Shown one piece after another: positions 1 through 10,213 of a DNA stretch of 64,000 bases. Below the pieces are notes generated by a model. That model saw only the letters and a program-made list of their open reading frames with translations. It was not told where the DNA came from and searched no databases. A program made the position numbers and the translations under genes. Source of the stretch: Trifolium pratense (taxonomy: Eukaryota > Streptophyta > Magnoliopsida > Fabales > Fabaceae). The stretch's first letter is position 1. Each line of letters starts with the position of its first letter. The stretch lies in NCBI RefSeq assembly GCF_020283565.1, contig NC_060064.1, positions 8,236,266-8,300,265 on the forward strand, in the 5' to 3' direction.

Positions 1-1
1 G

Positions 2-209
2 GAGTGGCGAAGCGATTACATTTTACACAGAGGAGGATATTCCATTCTTGCGGAATGTAGCTAATATAATGGCATCCTCAGGTTGTGAAGTTCCATCCTG
101 GTTGACGGAGTTACAGAAAAAGAAGTGGAAGAAGCACCGGCCCAACAGAGATTCTATCTCAACCAAACCTGTAGTCGAAAAGGAAAACTCAACAAAACCT
201 GATCTATAA
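2..209 (+). CDS. RH57: DEAD-box ATP-dependent RNA helicase, RH57/ROK1-like (3' end only)
   Basis: Frame 2 is open from the window edge to TAA at 207-209 and encodes the last 68 residues of a longer protein. It reads SGEAITFYTEEDIPFLRNV, then a CEVPSWL segment and a Lys-rich tail. This is the C-terminal end of the helicase core and tail of the ROK1/DDX52 family (RH57 in Arabidopsis). Family members are nucleolar helicases that act in early 18S rRNA and small-subunit maturation. The ATP-binding and DEAD motifs lie upstream of the window, so activity cannot be judged. It could be another DEAD-box family, but the FTEED..LRNVAN..SGC.VP pattern fits ROK1 best. Confidence 0.85.
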   Translation, partial: SGEAITFYTEEDIPFLRNVANIMASSGCEVPSWLTELQKKKWKKHRPNRDSISTKPVVEKENSTKPDL

Positions 210-743
210 AGCCTAAAACAGCAGAGAATTTCCCAGCTGTTTATTTATTCATAGATCATGCAAGTATGCAAAAATGTTAAAGTTTATAATTCCCCGACTC
301 TAAAAAATGGTAATTTAACATGGTGAAAAAGGGAGAGTTGATAGAAACAATACACAAGCAATGTTGCCTAATGCCTACGTAAGATCAAACCATGATATAA
401 TCATATATAGTTTTTTCTTGTCAGTTGCCACCACCATTCCAGATATCCCAAGTGTTATCTCTTACTTGTATTAAATGGGAATTTTTGTGTCTCCCTTTGT
501 AGCTAACATACAATTTTGTTGACCCTTAAATGTCTGATTTGATAAACTTCGAAACTCTTTCATTTATTGTATGTTTGGAACCACATTTACATTCTCTACT
601 AAGATGATTTGTTGGTAAATTATGATGTTTAGTTTCTACTAAGATGAATTGATTTCACACCCTGTATGCACAAATCAAAGCCTGAATTCTTAGCTTCTGT
701 GGTGACCAAACTCAAAATTCTCAATGTTTTCACAAATGCATTT

Positions 744-1495
744 ATGATGGCGTTCTTTGCATTTTCGAGGTAATTGACCCAATGTGCATGTCTGGGAACT
801 TCCGTACATTCGGACTATAGGTCAATTGCATTGGGATTCCATGACTTTAAAGTGGGAAAGTCGGGCTGGCTTTGAGCCTATCTCACCCCTCCGATCAAGC
901 ATGTGATCTAAGTTATGCCTCCTTTCCTGCACTTTATTTTTTAATAAAATTGATCTGGGAAAGATGAGCAGAAACCTCTTCCACCTCCTTCAACCTTCAA
1001 TCCTCAATCGCACTTTCCTCCTTCCATCATCATCATCATCATCGTGCTGATATCAACCTAGAAATTCATCAAACCTCAAACCCGAAAATCCAGAAATTCA
1101 TCATCACCCATCAAGACAACTAAGAGAAAGACTATGAAGAGAAGACTCTTTTTTAGGAGGAAATCATTTTAACTTGCGGTGTAACAAGGGAACAGGCCAA
1201 AAGACTTAACTTGAATCATTAGATGTATCCAACGAATTAAAAGAAGCAAAAGTTATGGTGACTTTTGAGCGCAAAAGTCACATAATCCCAGTCCCCAAGG
1301 TCAATTATCTCTTTTACATTTTATGTTGTATAAGTAGTACTTAGAATTTGATTTTGGGATGAAATAGTTTCCAAAAGACTTTGTTCCACTTTAACCTACC
1401 GATCATGGATTCTTACCGATGAACTAAATGCCTAGAAAAAAAAATACAAACAAAAAAGGAATAAACTATACTTTGAGCTATTGGTGAAAAGACAT

Positions 1496-1500
<5 letters not shown>
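744..1500 (+). repeat. First copy of a locus duplicated at 4600-4870 (interrupted)
   Basis: The segments 744-827 and 1298-1500 together match 4600-4870 nearly base for base by eye, in the same order and orientation. The first copy is split by the element at 828-1297. The second copy lies about 3.4 kb away, just beyond a hAT transposase fragment, so this is a diverged direct duplication of noncoding sequence. Confidence 0.75.
828..1297. mobile_element. 470-bp nonautonomous element (MULE-like MITE) with 9-bp target duplication
   Basis: The flanks AGGTCAATT at 819-827 and 1298-1306 are identical 9-bp direct repeats. A related uninterrupted copy of the same locus at about 4600-4870 has a single AGGTCAATT, so the insertion limits are defined by comparison inside the window. 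The ends are weakly inverted: GCATTGGGATTCCATGACTT at the left, and GGACTGGGATTATGTGACTT on the complement of the right end. A 9-bp duplication is typical of Mutator-like elements. It has no coding potential and includes a run of CAT/ATC repeats. Confidence 0.75.

Positions 1501-1556
<56 letters not shown>
1498..1556. repeat. (TA)n microsatellite
   Basis: About 29 uninterrupted TA units. The homologous copy near 4870 lacks this expansion, so it arose after the duplication. Confidence 0.97.
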
Positions 1557-1559
<3 letters not shown>

Positions 1560-3015
1560 GAGATGTTTCAAGCGAGAGAAGTTGTTAGAGCACCATTATT
1601 GGTGCTTTTGGTAGTGGTACCATTCCTTACTGCAAAGAGACGCTCCTTGTCAGAAGATGGATAATTGCCGCTCCTTGTGCAACATTCCTAAATGAAACGC
1701 GCTTCTCTGTCCACCAACGGCTCTTATTGCCACCTGGAAGTGCACGTGACTTTTTTTCTTCAACCAATTAAATCATTACTTTTTAAATTATAATAAATAA
1801 ATTAAATATTGAATGCAACAAGGAAATTGAATGCAACAGCTACTTACATTCTATTTTAAAAATTGTGAATCATGTCTTCATCTTATAAATAGATATCTCA
1901 CTTCATTTTATTTTTTCATTCACATCTAGTCTTAACTATTTATTCTATCTCTTTAATTATTTTTCTACGCATTTAATTTGACAATGAACCCCAATCACCA
2001 TAATTCTTGGTCAAATTATATACAAAATAATGACAATTCTTCTTATATCCCAAATCAACAAAATAACTCATATTTGGAAATATTCTATAGCTGCCCCCTC
2101 TTTGTCACTTATGTTGTAGTTTAAATATCACATACTGAGCTATACTTTGATCTGTCTGTATCAACCAATTGTATATTAAATGTGAAATTATCTTCTGTGA
2201 CGGTACACTCCTTTAGCTGCTATTTTTCATTCCTTTTGCTAAATAAGATAGCATCGGGGAAACTTTTTCCTGTTATTCTTCATTCCTTGACTCCTTGTGC
2301 TGATTCTCTGTGAGTTTATGCTATACTTTTGATAAGAAGTGGTATTATGCATCAATAAAATTCTTTGATTTTCTTATGGAATTCAACTTTAAAATATTTA
2401 TGGTTATAATGAAGGATTGAAGGTAATAGTCGAAGATCAACAATCTATAGACCTACTTTTCGTATTTTGATTTATATGCAAACTAAAGTCATTGCAGCAG
2501 TTGCATGTTTAAAGTTGAATCTGCTCAAACTAGTAGGCGCATTTGGATACTAGTTAGTAACTATATGCATTTACTACTAAAATTTATAATAGCCCGTCTC
2601 TAAAAAATGGTAATTTAACACGGTGAAAATGGGAGAGTTGATAGCAACAATTAGGGCTGTTCATGGTCCAGTTCAGCCAAAGAATCGAACCAAACTGTTA
2701 TGGTTTATTGCCAAACCGAACTGAATTGTACTTATGGTTCAGTTAACCGGTTTTTAATTCGTAACCGAACCGAACTGTTAAGCACATTGAACTTAACTGT
2801 CTTTATGGTTAACCGAACTGTTACACCTCTTTTTTGGTTTTTTTTTTTTTTACCATTTTTTAGAGAATTCAAACATACACCAATAATCAATATATAGCTT
2901 ATAGATGAATGAACTGGAAATATTGATTTATAGACCTGTAAATTCAAATTTGCTACATATGCAATAAGTTGAAGAACCGCACAAAATTTGATTTTGTTAC
3001 ATATGCATGTTGAAT

Positions 3016-3190
3016 CATGAACTTCAAAACAACCAAAAACTTTTCCTCTTCAACTTAAATAAACACCAAGTGTTGAAACATGAACTTCAAAACAACCAAA
3101 AGCTTTTCCTCTTCAACTTAACTAAACACCAAGTGTTGAAACATAACTTCAAAACAACCAAAAGTTTTTTCTCTTCAATTTGCAAGGACT
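3016..3190 (+). repeat. 63-bp tandem repeat, three copies
   Basis: The phrase CATGAACTTCAAAACAACCA recurs at 3016, 3079 and, with a 2-base loss, 3142. The unit continues through AAACACCAAGTGTTGAAA. The array is transcriptionally anonymous. Frame +1 is open across it only because the period is a multiple of three. Confidence 0.9.
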
Positions 3191-3860
3191 ACATCATCAA
3201 GGTTGGCCATGGCAGATCCTGAACATGTGATCTCTGCATTCATAGAGTGATATAATTACTTTTCATGAATAAAACCTAAACATGTATGCAAACCCTTATA
3301 AAAACACTCCCATTTGCACTTGATTTTGTGAGTATGCCTAAAATCATATCTCAACTAATTTCCCATGTAAAAAAAAAGGAGATACTACCTAACGAGATAA
3401 AAAGAAAAGCATAAACAGACCTGCTACCACAACAAGATAAACCCAATCCCACAAATCTAAAACCAATGAGCCACATACACACACAAGCATCCTTGATATC
3501 AAAACTAGCAACACAAAAAGCACAATAAAACTGGACCTGCCACATCTAGAAACAACCCCAAAACAGAAACAGAACAGAAGCTACAATAGCACCAAAAATC
3601 AGTAACTTGACAGCAGGAAACACAACAGAAACTCAACAGAAAATCACACCAGAACCAAAAGCACAAACAGCAGAACACAAAGCTAATGCAGGCCTGAACA
3701 CATGAACTCAGCAAAGATAATTGCATTAAAAGCGTTACCTCGACATTATAAGGTAAGGTTATTCACTCACATACATAAATTCATCAACCAAATTCATATT
3801 CCACAAAGAAAGAACATTATAAGGTAATCCCTAGTGTATGCAGGGAAAGAAAGTTGTCAT

Positions 3861-4286
3861 TCAACCCATGTAACTGAAAAATATAAGTAAATGACAAATA
3901 TAAGTAAATGTACCTTGCTCTAATCTATGGATCTCATCAATGTCCTCATGAGAAAATAATGAGGGAGATGCTCCTTTCAACCAGTCTTGTGTACAAACAA
4001 GTGCTTCCACCATTTTGGGCGTTAGGCAAGTCCGGTGGTCACTAGCAACCCTTCGACCAGTGCTGAATGCAGACTCTGAAGCTACAATAGTGGCAGGAAT
4101 AGCTAGCACCTCTCGTGCTATGCTTGCCAAAATAGGGTACCTAGTTGAGTTGGCTTTCCACCAACCTAAGATGTCAAGATCAACTGATGGATTGTAAGAT
4201 ACTCGCTCTTCTTTAAAATATGATTCAATTTCAGTCTTCGTCTTAGGATCATCCTTATGGCCAATTTTTTTACTATAGTGACACAT
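3861..4286 (-). pseudogene. hAT transposase C-terminal dimerisation domain fragment
   Basis: The minus frame encodes WWKANSTRYPILASIAREVL, then PATIVASESAFSTGRRV and LTPKMVEALVCTQDWL. This is the hATC dimerisation region of Ac/Tam3-type (ricesleeper/DAYSLEEPER-like) transposases. Only about 110 residues remain. The N-terminal BED zinc finger and the catalytic core are absent upstream, where the frame breaks at about 4290-4440. It sits between the two copies of the duplicated locus. I see no complete terminal repeats, so this is a relic rather than a working element. A host gene domesticated from hAT is less likely because the rest of the protein is missing. Confidence 0.8.
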
Positions 4287-4599
4287 AATATCATCATCAT
4301 CATTTGGCGGTGTTGCTGGTTGGCTAGATTGAATTGAGAGGAGTCATCACTACCTACACAATAAAATTGAAAAGAAATGATATCATTATAAAGGGCAAGA
4401 AAAATCAACTTAGTTGGTTTCAGCAGTAGAAACATTTCAAACCATGTATCAGTAAAAGAAAATTACTAAAGTCGAACCACAACACACCTTACATCACATC
4501 TTATTTTTTCTCATATCACCGATTCACCACCTTACACCACAAATTATTTTAATGAACAAAAATAACTGCACAATAAAAAGTAAGAGTAATGCCTGAATT

Positions 4600-4870
4600 A
4601 TGATGGCTTTCTTCGCAGTATCGAGGTAATTGACCCAATCTGCATGACTTGGAACTTCTGTACATTCCGAGTATAGGTCAATTATCCCTTTACATTTTAT
4701 GTTGTATAAGTAGTACTTAGAATTTGATTTTGGATAAAATAGTTTCCAAAAGACTTTGTTCCACTTAACCTACGGATCATGGATTCTTACTGATGAACTA
4801 AATGCATGGAAAAAAATACAAACACAGAAAAAGAATAAACTATACTTTGAGCTATTGGTGAAAAGGCATC
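4600..4870 (+). repeat. Second, uninterrupted copy of the 744-1500 locus
   Basis: It matches 744-827 joined directly to 1298-1500. The single AGGTCAATT here gives the pre-insertion state of the MITE at 828-1297. The rest of 4440-5299 holds nothing recognisable apart from AT-rich sequence. Confidence 0.75.
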
Positions 4871-5299
4871 GACATATAAGCAAATAAATAAATTTTTATG
4901 TTAATTCATAAGTTTTCACTAACAAAAATTGTATCTTTATAAGTTGTTGTCTCATAAACTACCTTGAAAAACTTATAATATAAAAGCTTATTTATTTGTA
5001 TAAGTTGTTTCGTATAAGCTCATAAATAAGTCAATGCAAACGGGCCCTTACTTGGAAAGCAACACGATTCAAAAGAAAAAATTGGGATTGAGGAGCACAA
5101 CAAAAACGGCAAACAGCAGCGTCAGAAAGGCTGGGTTCAAAATCAATTAATTTGTCTTTCTCACTGTGTAAAAAAAAAAAATGTACCATTAACAGCTACA
5201 AGTGACAAATGTATTTGACAGAATATAACTCGTGAAGAAAACCATGCATCAGATAATCAGTGCCAACTACAAATTTCCAACTTGTTTTTCTACCAAATG

Positions 5300-7573
5300 C
5301 TAATGTTGGCAAGGATCATAACCATCATCCAGAATCTGCAACCATAAATCTTCAAGCATTGTGTATATATTGCTCCTTTGTGGATGTGAACTATCTTCTG
5401 AGAAGAATACATGAATCTTATCCTTAACTTCTATCCAGCTTTGACCAGGAACCTTTTGTATACCCATTTGTTTCATTAAGTTCCTTAGTTTAGCAACATC
5501 TTCCCAATTACCAGCAGAAGCATGTATGTTAGAAAGCATCACCATTGCAGCAGAATTGGAAGAATCAAGTTTCAGTATATTTTCTGCAGCTCGCTCTGCG
5601 ATGTCAACATTATTATTATGAGTTTTACAAGCAGCAAGTATAGTTTTCCATGTAGTAATGTCAGGGTCAAATCCTGATTTCTGAATAAAAGTTTCTGCTT
5701 CGCGCAAACATCCAGCGCGAGCAAGCAAATCAACCATGCAAGAGAAGTGCTCTCTTGTAGGTGGAATCCCGTGTTCCGTTTCCATGGATTTATATAAGCA
5801 CCAGCCTTCGTCAACTAATCCAATGTGACTGCACGCGCTGAGAGCGCCAAGATATGTGACTTCATTAGGCCGAAAGCCAAGATTCGTCATGATGCTAAAG
5901 AGATTTAGAGCTTCATGTCCAAGCCCAAACTGAGCATAGCCAACAATTAAACTACTCCATGAGACTATATCCGGGTTTTGTGTTGAATCAAAAACATCTC
6001 GAGCTTGTTTAAGTGATCCACATTTCGCATACATGTCAATCAATCCATTGCACACAGAAACATCAAGCACTAGCCCACTTTTAATACTAAAGCAATGGAC
6101 TTGATTCCCAACTCCTAAAGATGTCAGTTCAGCACAAGTTCCTAATAAAGTAGTTATGGTGATACTGTCAGGCTTATTTTCAGAAAAAAGCATTTGTTTA
6201 AATAATACGAAAGTCTCTCCTTCTTGCTTGTGCTGGAAGCATGCTGAAAGAATTGCATTCCAAGAAACTAAGTTCGCATTTCCGCTTATATCTCTGAAAA
6301 CATTCAATGCATCGTGTAGATTTGAGCACTTCGTGTACATGGTTAGCAATGAGTTGCATACGGTTACTTCCTTATTGAAACCTATTTTCACAGCGTAAGA
6401 ATGAATTTGCATGCCTTGGTTGAGTGTCGTGGGGCTCTCACAAGCGCAAAGTAATGAAATAAAAGTAACGCTGTCTGGGATCAGTCCCATATGCATCACC
6501 TGGCGGAAAAAATCTATGGCTTCATTAGCATCACCACTGTCAGCAAATGCTGCAATAATTGCATTCCATGACACTATATCAGGGCTTTTAATCTGACAGA
6601 ATGCCATCTTTGCTGCAGGTAAGAATCCAAATTTCGCATACATGTCACAGAGAGAGCATCCAACAAAAACGTTCCTGCGTAAACCAAATTTAACACACAT
6701 ACCATGTACTTGCTTTCCATATTCAACTTGAAGAAGGTTGCTGCAAGCACTGAAAACACTGCCAAATATGAACTCATTTGGCTGATAAAAACCCTGCCTG
6801 AGCATATCTCGGAAAAGATATAAAGCTTCTATCCTATAACCTTGTTGAGTATATCCTGTAATCATGGAACCCCAAGAAATTAAATCCTTTGTAGAAATCA
6901 TTGTAAATACATTTGAGGCATGTGCAATTTGTCCAAAATTTGTGTACATTGAAATAAGTGCATTTTGGGGAATCAAGTGATGACCAAACCATGATTTATT
7001 TACATGGGCATGAAGTTGCCTGCCTAATTCTACATCCCCTGCAATGCAGCAAGCCTTAATTATGCTTCCAAAGGTTAACTGGTCCGGAAACTGACCCGAC
7101 CGCGCCATTTGAATATACATGACGATAGCATCGTTTTCTTGACCGTTTTGTGAGTATCCAGAAATCATTGAAGTCCAAGAGACCACATTTCGCAGCTGCA
7201 TTGTATCAAAAACATTTCTAGCATCCTTCATAGAACCACATTTTCCATACATATTAATCATATGATTTTGGAGAACAATGTTTGGTTGGTAACTGGATTT
7301 TAAAATGTGATTATGGATTTTCTTGGCGTATTCAAGAGATCTAAAGTTGGCACAAGCCAAAACTAGACTCGTATAGGTGCTTGGTTCAAAATGGATATTC
7401 AAATTCTTCAGATGAAAATCAAACGCTTCAAGCGCTTCCTTGTAATGCTGTTGCTTACACATCAAGCTGATGCAACTATCGGCTGGTAGCTCTGATCTTA
7501 CATAAGTATGCATACATCGAATTAGGTTTCGAATGGTCATAGAGATGGGATATTTGAAAAGCAAAAGAAGCAA
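5300..7573 (-). CDS. Pentatricopeptide repeat protein, PLS class with E domain (At3g53360-like), probably mitochondrial
   Basis: This is an intronless 757-residue frame, as usual for plant PPR genes. The N-terminus (MLLLLFKYPISMTIRNLIRC) is basic and acid-free, suiting an organelle presequence; a second Met at residue 12 is an alternative start. From about residue 60 onward it is a chain of P, L and S repeats, with recurrent cores such as NVVSWTSMISGYSQNG, DLISWGSMITGYTQQG and DIVSWSSLIVGYAQFG. The C-terminus carries the E/E+ region (PGQSWIEVKDKIHVFF) and stops at YDPCQH without a DYW deaminase domain. Family members bind organelle transcripts sequence-specifically, and E-class members usually support C-to-U editing with a DYW partner. 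Overall order and wording most resemble Arabidopsis At3g53360. The RNA target cannot be read from this. Confidence 0.95.
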   Translation of the reverse strand: MLLLLFKYPISMTIRNLIRCMHTYVRSELPADSCISLMCKQQHYKEALEAFDFHLKNLNIHFEPSTYTSLVLACANFRSLEYAKKIHNHILKSSYQPNIVLQNHMINMYGKCGSMKDARNVFDTMQLRNVVSWTSMISGYSQNGQENDAIVMYIQMARSGQFPDQLTFGSIIKACCIAGDVELGRQLHAHVNKSWFGHHLIPQNALISMYTNFGQIAHASNVFTMISTKDLISWGSMITGYTQQGYRIEALYLFRDMLRQGFYQPNEFIFGSVFSACSNLLQVEYGKQVHGMCVKFGLRRNVFVGCSLCDMYAKFGFLPAAKMAFCQIKSPDIVSWNAIIAAFADSGDANEAIDFFRQVMHMGLIPDSVTFISLLCACESPTTLNQGMQIHSYAVKIGFNKEVTVCNSLLTMYTKCSNLHDALNVFRDISGNANLVSWNAILSACFQHKQEGETFVLFKQMLFSENKPDSITITTLLGTCAELTSLGVGNQVHCFSIKSGLVLDVSVCNGLIDMYAKCGSLKQARDVFDSTQNPDIVSWSSLIVGYAQFGLGHEALNLFSIMTNLGFRPNEVTYLGALSACSHIGLVDEGWCLYKSMETEHGIPPTREHFSCMVDLLARAGCLREAETFIQKSGFDPDITTWKTILAACKTHNNNVDIAERAAENILKLDSSNSAAMVMLSNIHASAGNWEDVAKLRNLMKQMGIQKVPGQSWIEVKDKIHVFFSEDSSHPQRSNIYTMLEDLWLQILDDGYDPCQH

Positions 7574-9364
7574 AACTCGTTATATTTAAGAACCTTAAAA
7601 GGGCAAGATGGTTGAGTGTTTCAAATGCTAATTAAGGCATGAAAGATTAACATGAGGGTGTCATTAACAATGCTGTATTATGCTAAAATAAAGTTCCTAT
7701 AAGCTCTTTGTGGCAATTTTACAAGCATCTACTATGCAACAAAATTGCATTAGAAAATTTGAACATCTAAGGAGTTGGAAAAGCTGTATATGTGCACAAT
7801 GACTGATGGTAAGCTAGTTTGACAACTCAAAATTATAGGAAATTTATGGATAAATATTTCTGAATTGCAAAATGTGAGAACTGAATATAACGCACCTGAA
7901 AATTTCTGTGTTTTTTTGGGTCCACAGTGTTTGTTTTTACCAGCGTGTATTTGTGTTTGTTGTATTGTTGTGCTCGTGTGCTGGAATTTACAAAATAGAT
8001 TTACTTTTGTGATGATTTTTTATTTTCAGGCGTCCTACGAAATTATCAAAAAATTTTCCTTCACTACTTAAGTAATAGATTCTATATAGGAGAGTGTTTT
8101 TCTCTCAAAAATCTCATTTTAATAACATCTGCTACTTAAGTAGTGGATTATATTATAATGAGAAATTTTCATGCTATGAGATTTTTTTTTTTTCTTCTCA
8201 AATTTCATATTTTTATAATGTCTGCTATTTAGTAAAAAACTAAAAATCTTGGTAGAGTGTTTTTTCTTCAAAAATTTTCAATTTTATAACGTCCGCTAAG
8301 TAACGGAAGGATAAAATAAGCAAGAATCCAAAGTAGTTTCACTCTGATCAGGGAGTGAGCCTCCAGCTCGCGAGACGGCAAAAAGTAAATCTCCTTACAA
8401 AAGGACCCACCAATTTTTATCATTTTTCTTCTTTTTATTTTATGATAGCTTCTCTTTAGGCTCCCTATTTACACTAAAAAAAATTTCGATAAATAGAAAT
8501 CGAATTTTTTCATGTGTTTTAGGGGCCGAAAAGAAACATGAGGGCCTAAAGAGAAGCTAGCCTATTTTATTTCTTGTGTTGGGCCTAAGTTAAAGATGAT
8601 CTATAATGTATAACTAGGTAATAAAAATTTATTTTGGCATCCTACCTATTTTCTTGCACACGCTATAAAATTACAAAAATACCCTTATCCGTTACTTAAA
8701 TAGTTGACATTTAAAATTTTTAAAATTTTATGTTATAGGTTTTTTTTTTCCTCTCAAATTTCTTATTTTTATAATCACCATTGACATTTAAAATTTTGTG
8801 AGAATATTTTTTAGTAACCATTATATTTATAAATAAGTTATGTCTATGTGTGAGATATGTCTAAGAACTAAAATGGAAAAGCTCCATTTTAGATGCTTTA
8901 AGTGTTGTACAATTCTTTAATTTTTAAAAGTTTATTTTTAATGTTTGGTAAAAAAAAGTGTTTTTTTTTCTTAATGTAGTTTTGGAATTTAAATTCTAAA
9001 TTATATATAGGGAGCAACAACAAGGGATGTTGATAATTTTTTTTTGAAGAAGTTAAATTAGTCCATCTAAATTAGCACCAAAGAAAATCGAGCCTAGGAG
9101 CACACTCTCATGTTTCAAACCAATACCACCAGACCGATCCAAGTGGGTTAAGGGGTGTTCATAAATGAGAGGGTACTTTGGGGGAAAGAGGAAGGGTGGT
9201 GTGTTTAGTAAAAATTGGTGGCATAAAAAGTAATCAAATGAAAATAAATACTGTATTTATTGTAGTAACCAACTGCCAAAAGAATCATTGGGCTCATAAT
9301 TATTCTGCCAAAAAATTCCACAGTCAATGTTTAAATAATTTTTATGCACATTCCTCTAATTAGA
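7574..9364. other. Intergenic, AT-rich, no supported gene
   Basis: It contains the short 5' flank of the PPR gene and many homopolymer tracts. Related AT-rich blocks around 8040-8290 and 8640-8800 share phrases such as CTCAAATTTC and TTTTATAACGTC. I see no coding or RNA gene. It may be old transposon debris. Confidence 0.5.
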
Positions 9365-9618
9365 TGATGTTTTCTCTTCCCCCCTCCCATGAATCTTTTA
9401 TACCCCCCAATATTCCAATTTTGCCCTTGTGAAAAATTCGGTTCGCATAAACCGAATTTTTTCTAGTGCAAATTCAGAGTAAATTTCAGTTTTTAGAAAC
9501 CGAAATTTGTTTTCAAGGCAAAAAAAAACTTCGGTTTCTACGAACCGAAGTTTTTTCAAGGGCAAAATTAGAAACTCAGGGGGGATAAAAGATTCACGGA
9601 GGGTGGGGAGAGAAGACA
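9365..9618. mobile_element. 254-bp MITE with nested palindromes
   Basis: TCTAATTAGA occurs at 9355-9364 and 9619-9628, flanking an element whose two ends are inverted copies for about 80 bp. The left end reads TGATGTTTTCTCTTCCCC and the complement of the right end reads TGTCTTCTCTCCCC; both then share TGAATCTTTTAT and AATTTTGCCCTTG. The centre has smaller hairpins (AAATTCGGTT paired with AACCGAATTT; AACTTCGGTT paired with AACCGAAGTT). The duplication is 9 or 10 bp and is itself palindromic, so its exact edge is ambiguous. The open frame across it is a by-product. Confidence 0.7.
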
Positions 9619-10213
9619 TCTAATTAGATTAGTCAACCCTCAAAATTGGTTTTAAAAAAAGACTAGTCAACCCCAAATTATAAATTATAAAATTAAACCT
9701 CCAACACACCATAGCCTAATTACTATATGCAATAATAATCACTTTGTACCAAAAAAAAGAATAACAACTAATAATAGTTAAATGCACACATAATACTACA
9801 TACTATTACATATATTATTGAATAGATGGATCGGTACCATCCCAACAGCTATTTGGTATAAGATAGCAACATATGCACTCACACTAGCTAATAGCAATTC
9901 TTTTTTCATATTTTATGCATATACAAATATATGTTACTTTTACTTCAAGTCACAACCAAGTGAAGCAATTCCTTACCTATGAAATACCTCCAAACATAAG
10001 TTAATTATTTAGTTTGGCAGTATCAATCATAACATCAATATTTCAAACGTTTTTCTTAACAAATATAGTGCTGCCCCATGCACCTATAGTTTATACTTTA
10101 TATTACATTATTAAATAACCCTTCTCTTCATTCTATTCCAACAATTTCTCAATTTTATTCCATTCCCAACCTCAATTTTTTGGTCAAACTTATTTTTTTC
10201 TTTCTTTCAGAAG

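Larger units (their letters stand above)
210..3860. other. Intergenic, repeat-rich, no supported gene
   Basis: No coding gene is supported here; the short open frames are low-complexity. It holds the 3' flank of the helicase, a 470-bp MITE (828-1297), a TA microsatellite (1498-1556) and a three-copy 63-bp tandem repeat (3016-3190). A block near 276-350 recurs at about 2581-2652 (shared CTCTAAAAAATGGTAATTTA). The stretch from 2652 begins like the hAT-type MITE end AGGGCTGTTCATGGT and then carries several AACCGAACCGAA-type units. Confidence 0.6.

Noticed and set aside
3016..3222. 71-residue repeat protein from frame +1
   Set aside because: The frame is open only because a 63-bp noncoding unit repeats in tandem; no start context or domain.
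3351..3726. Two Cys/Phe-rich minus-strand frames
   Set aside because: Low-complexity translation of CA-rich sequence with no domain; probably noncoding flank of the hAT relic.
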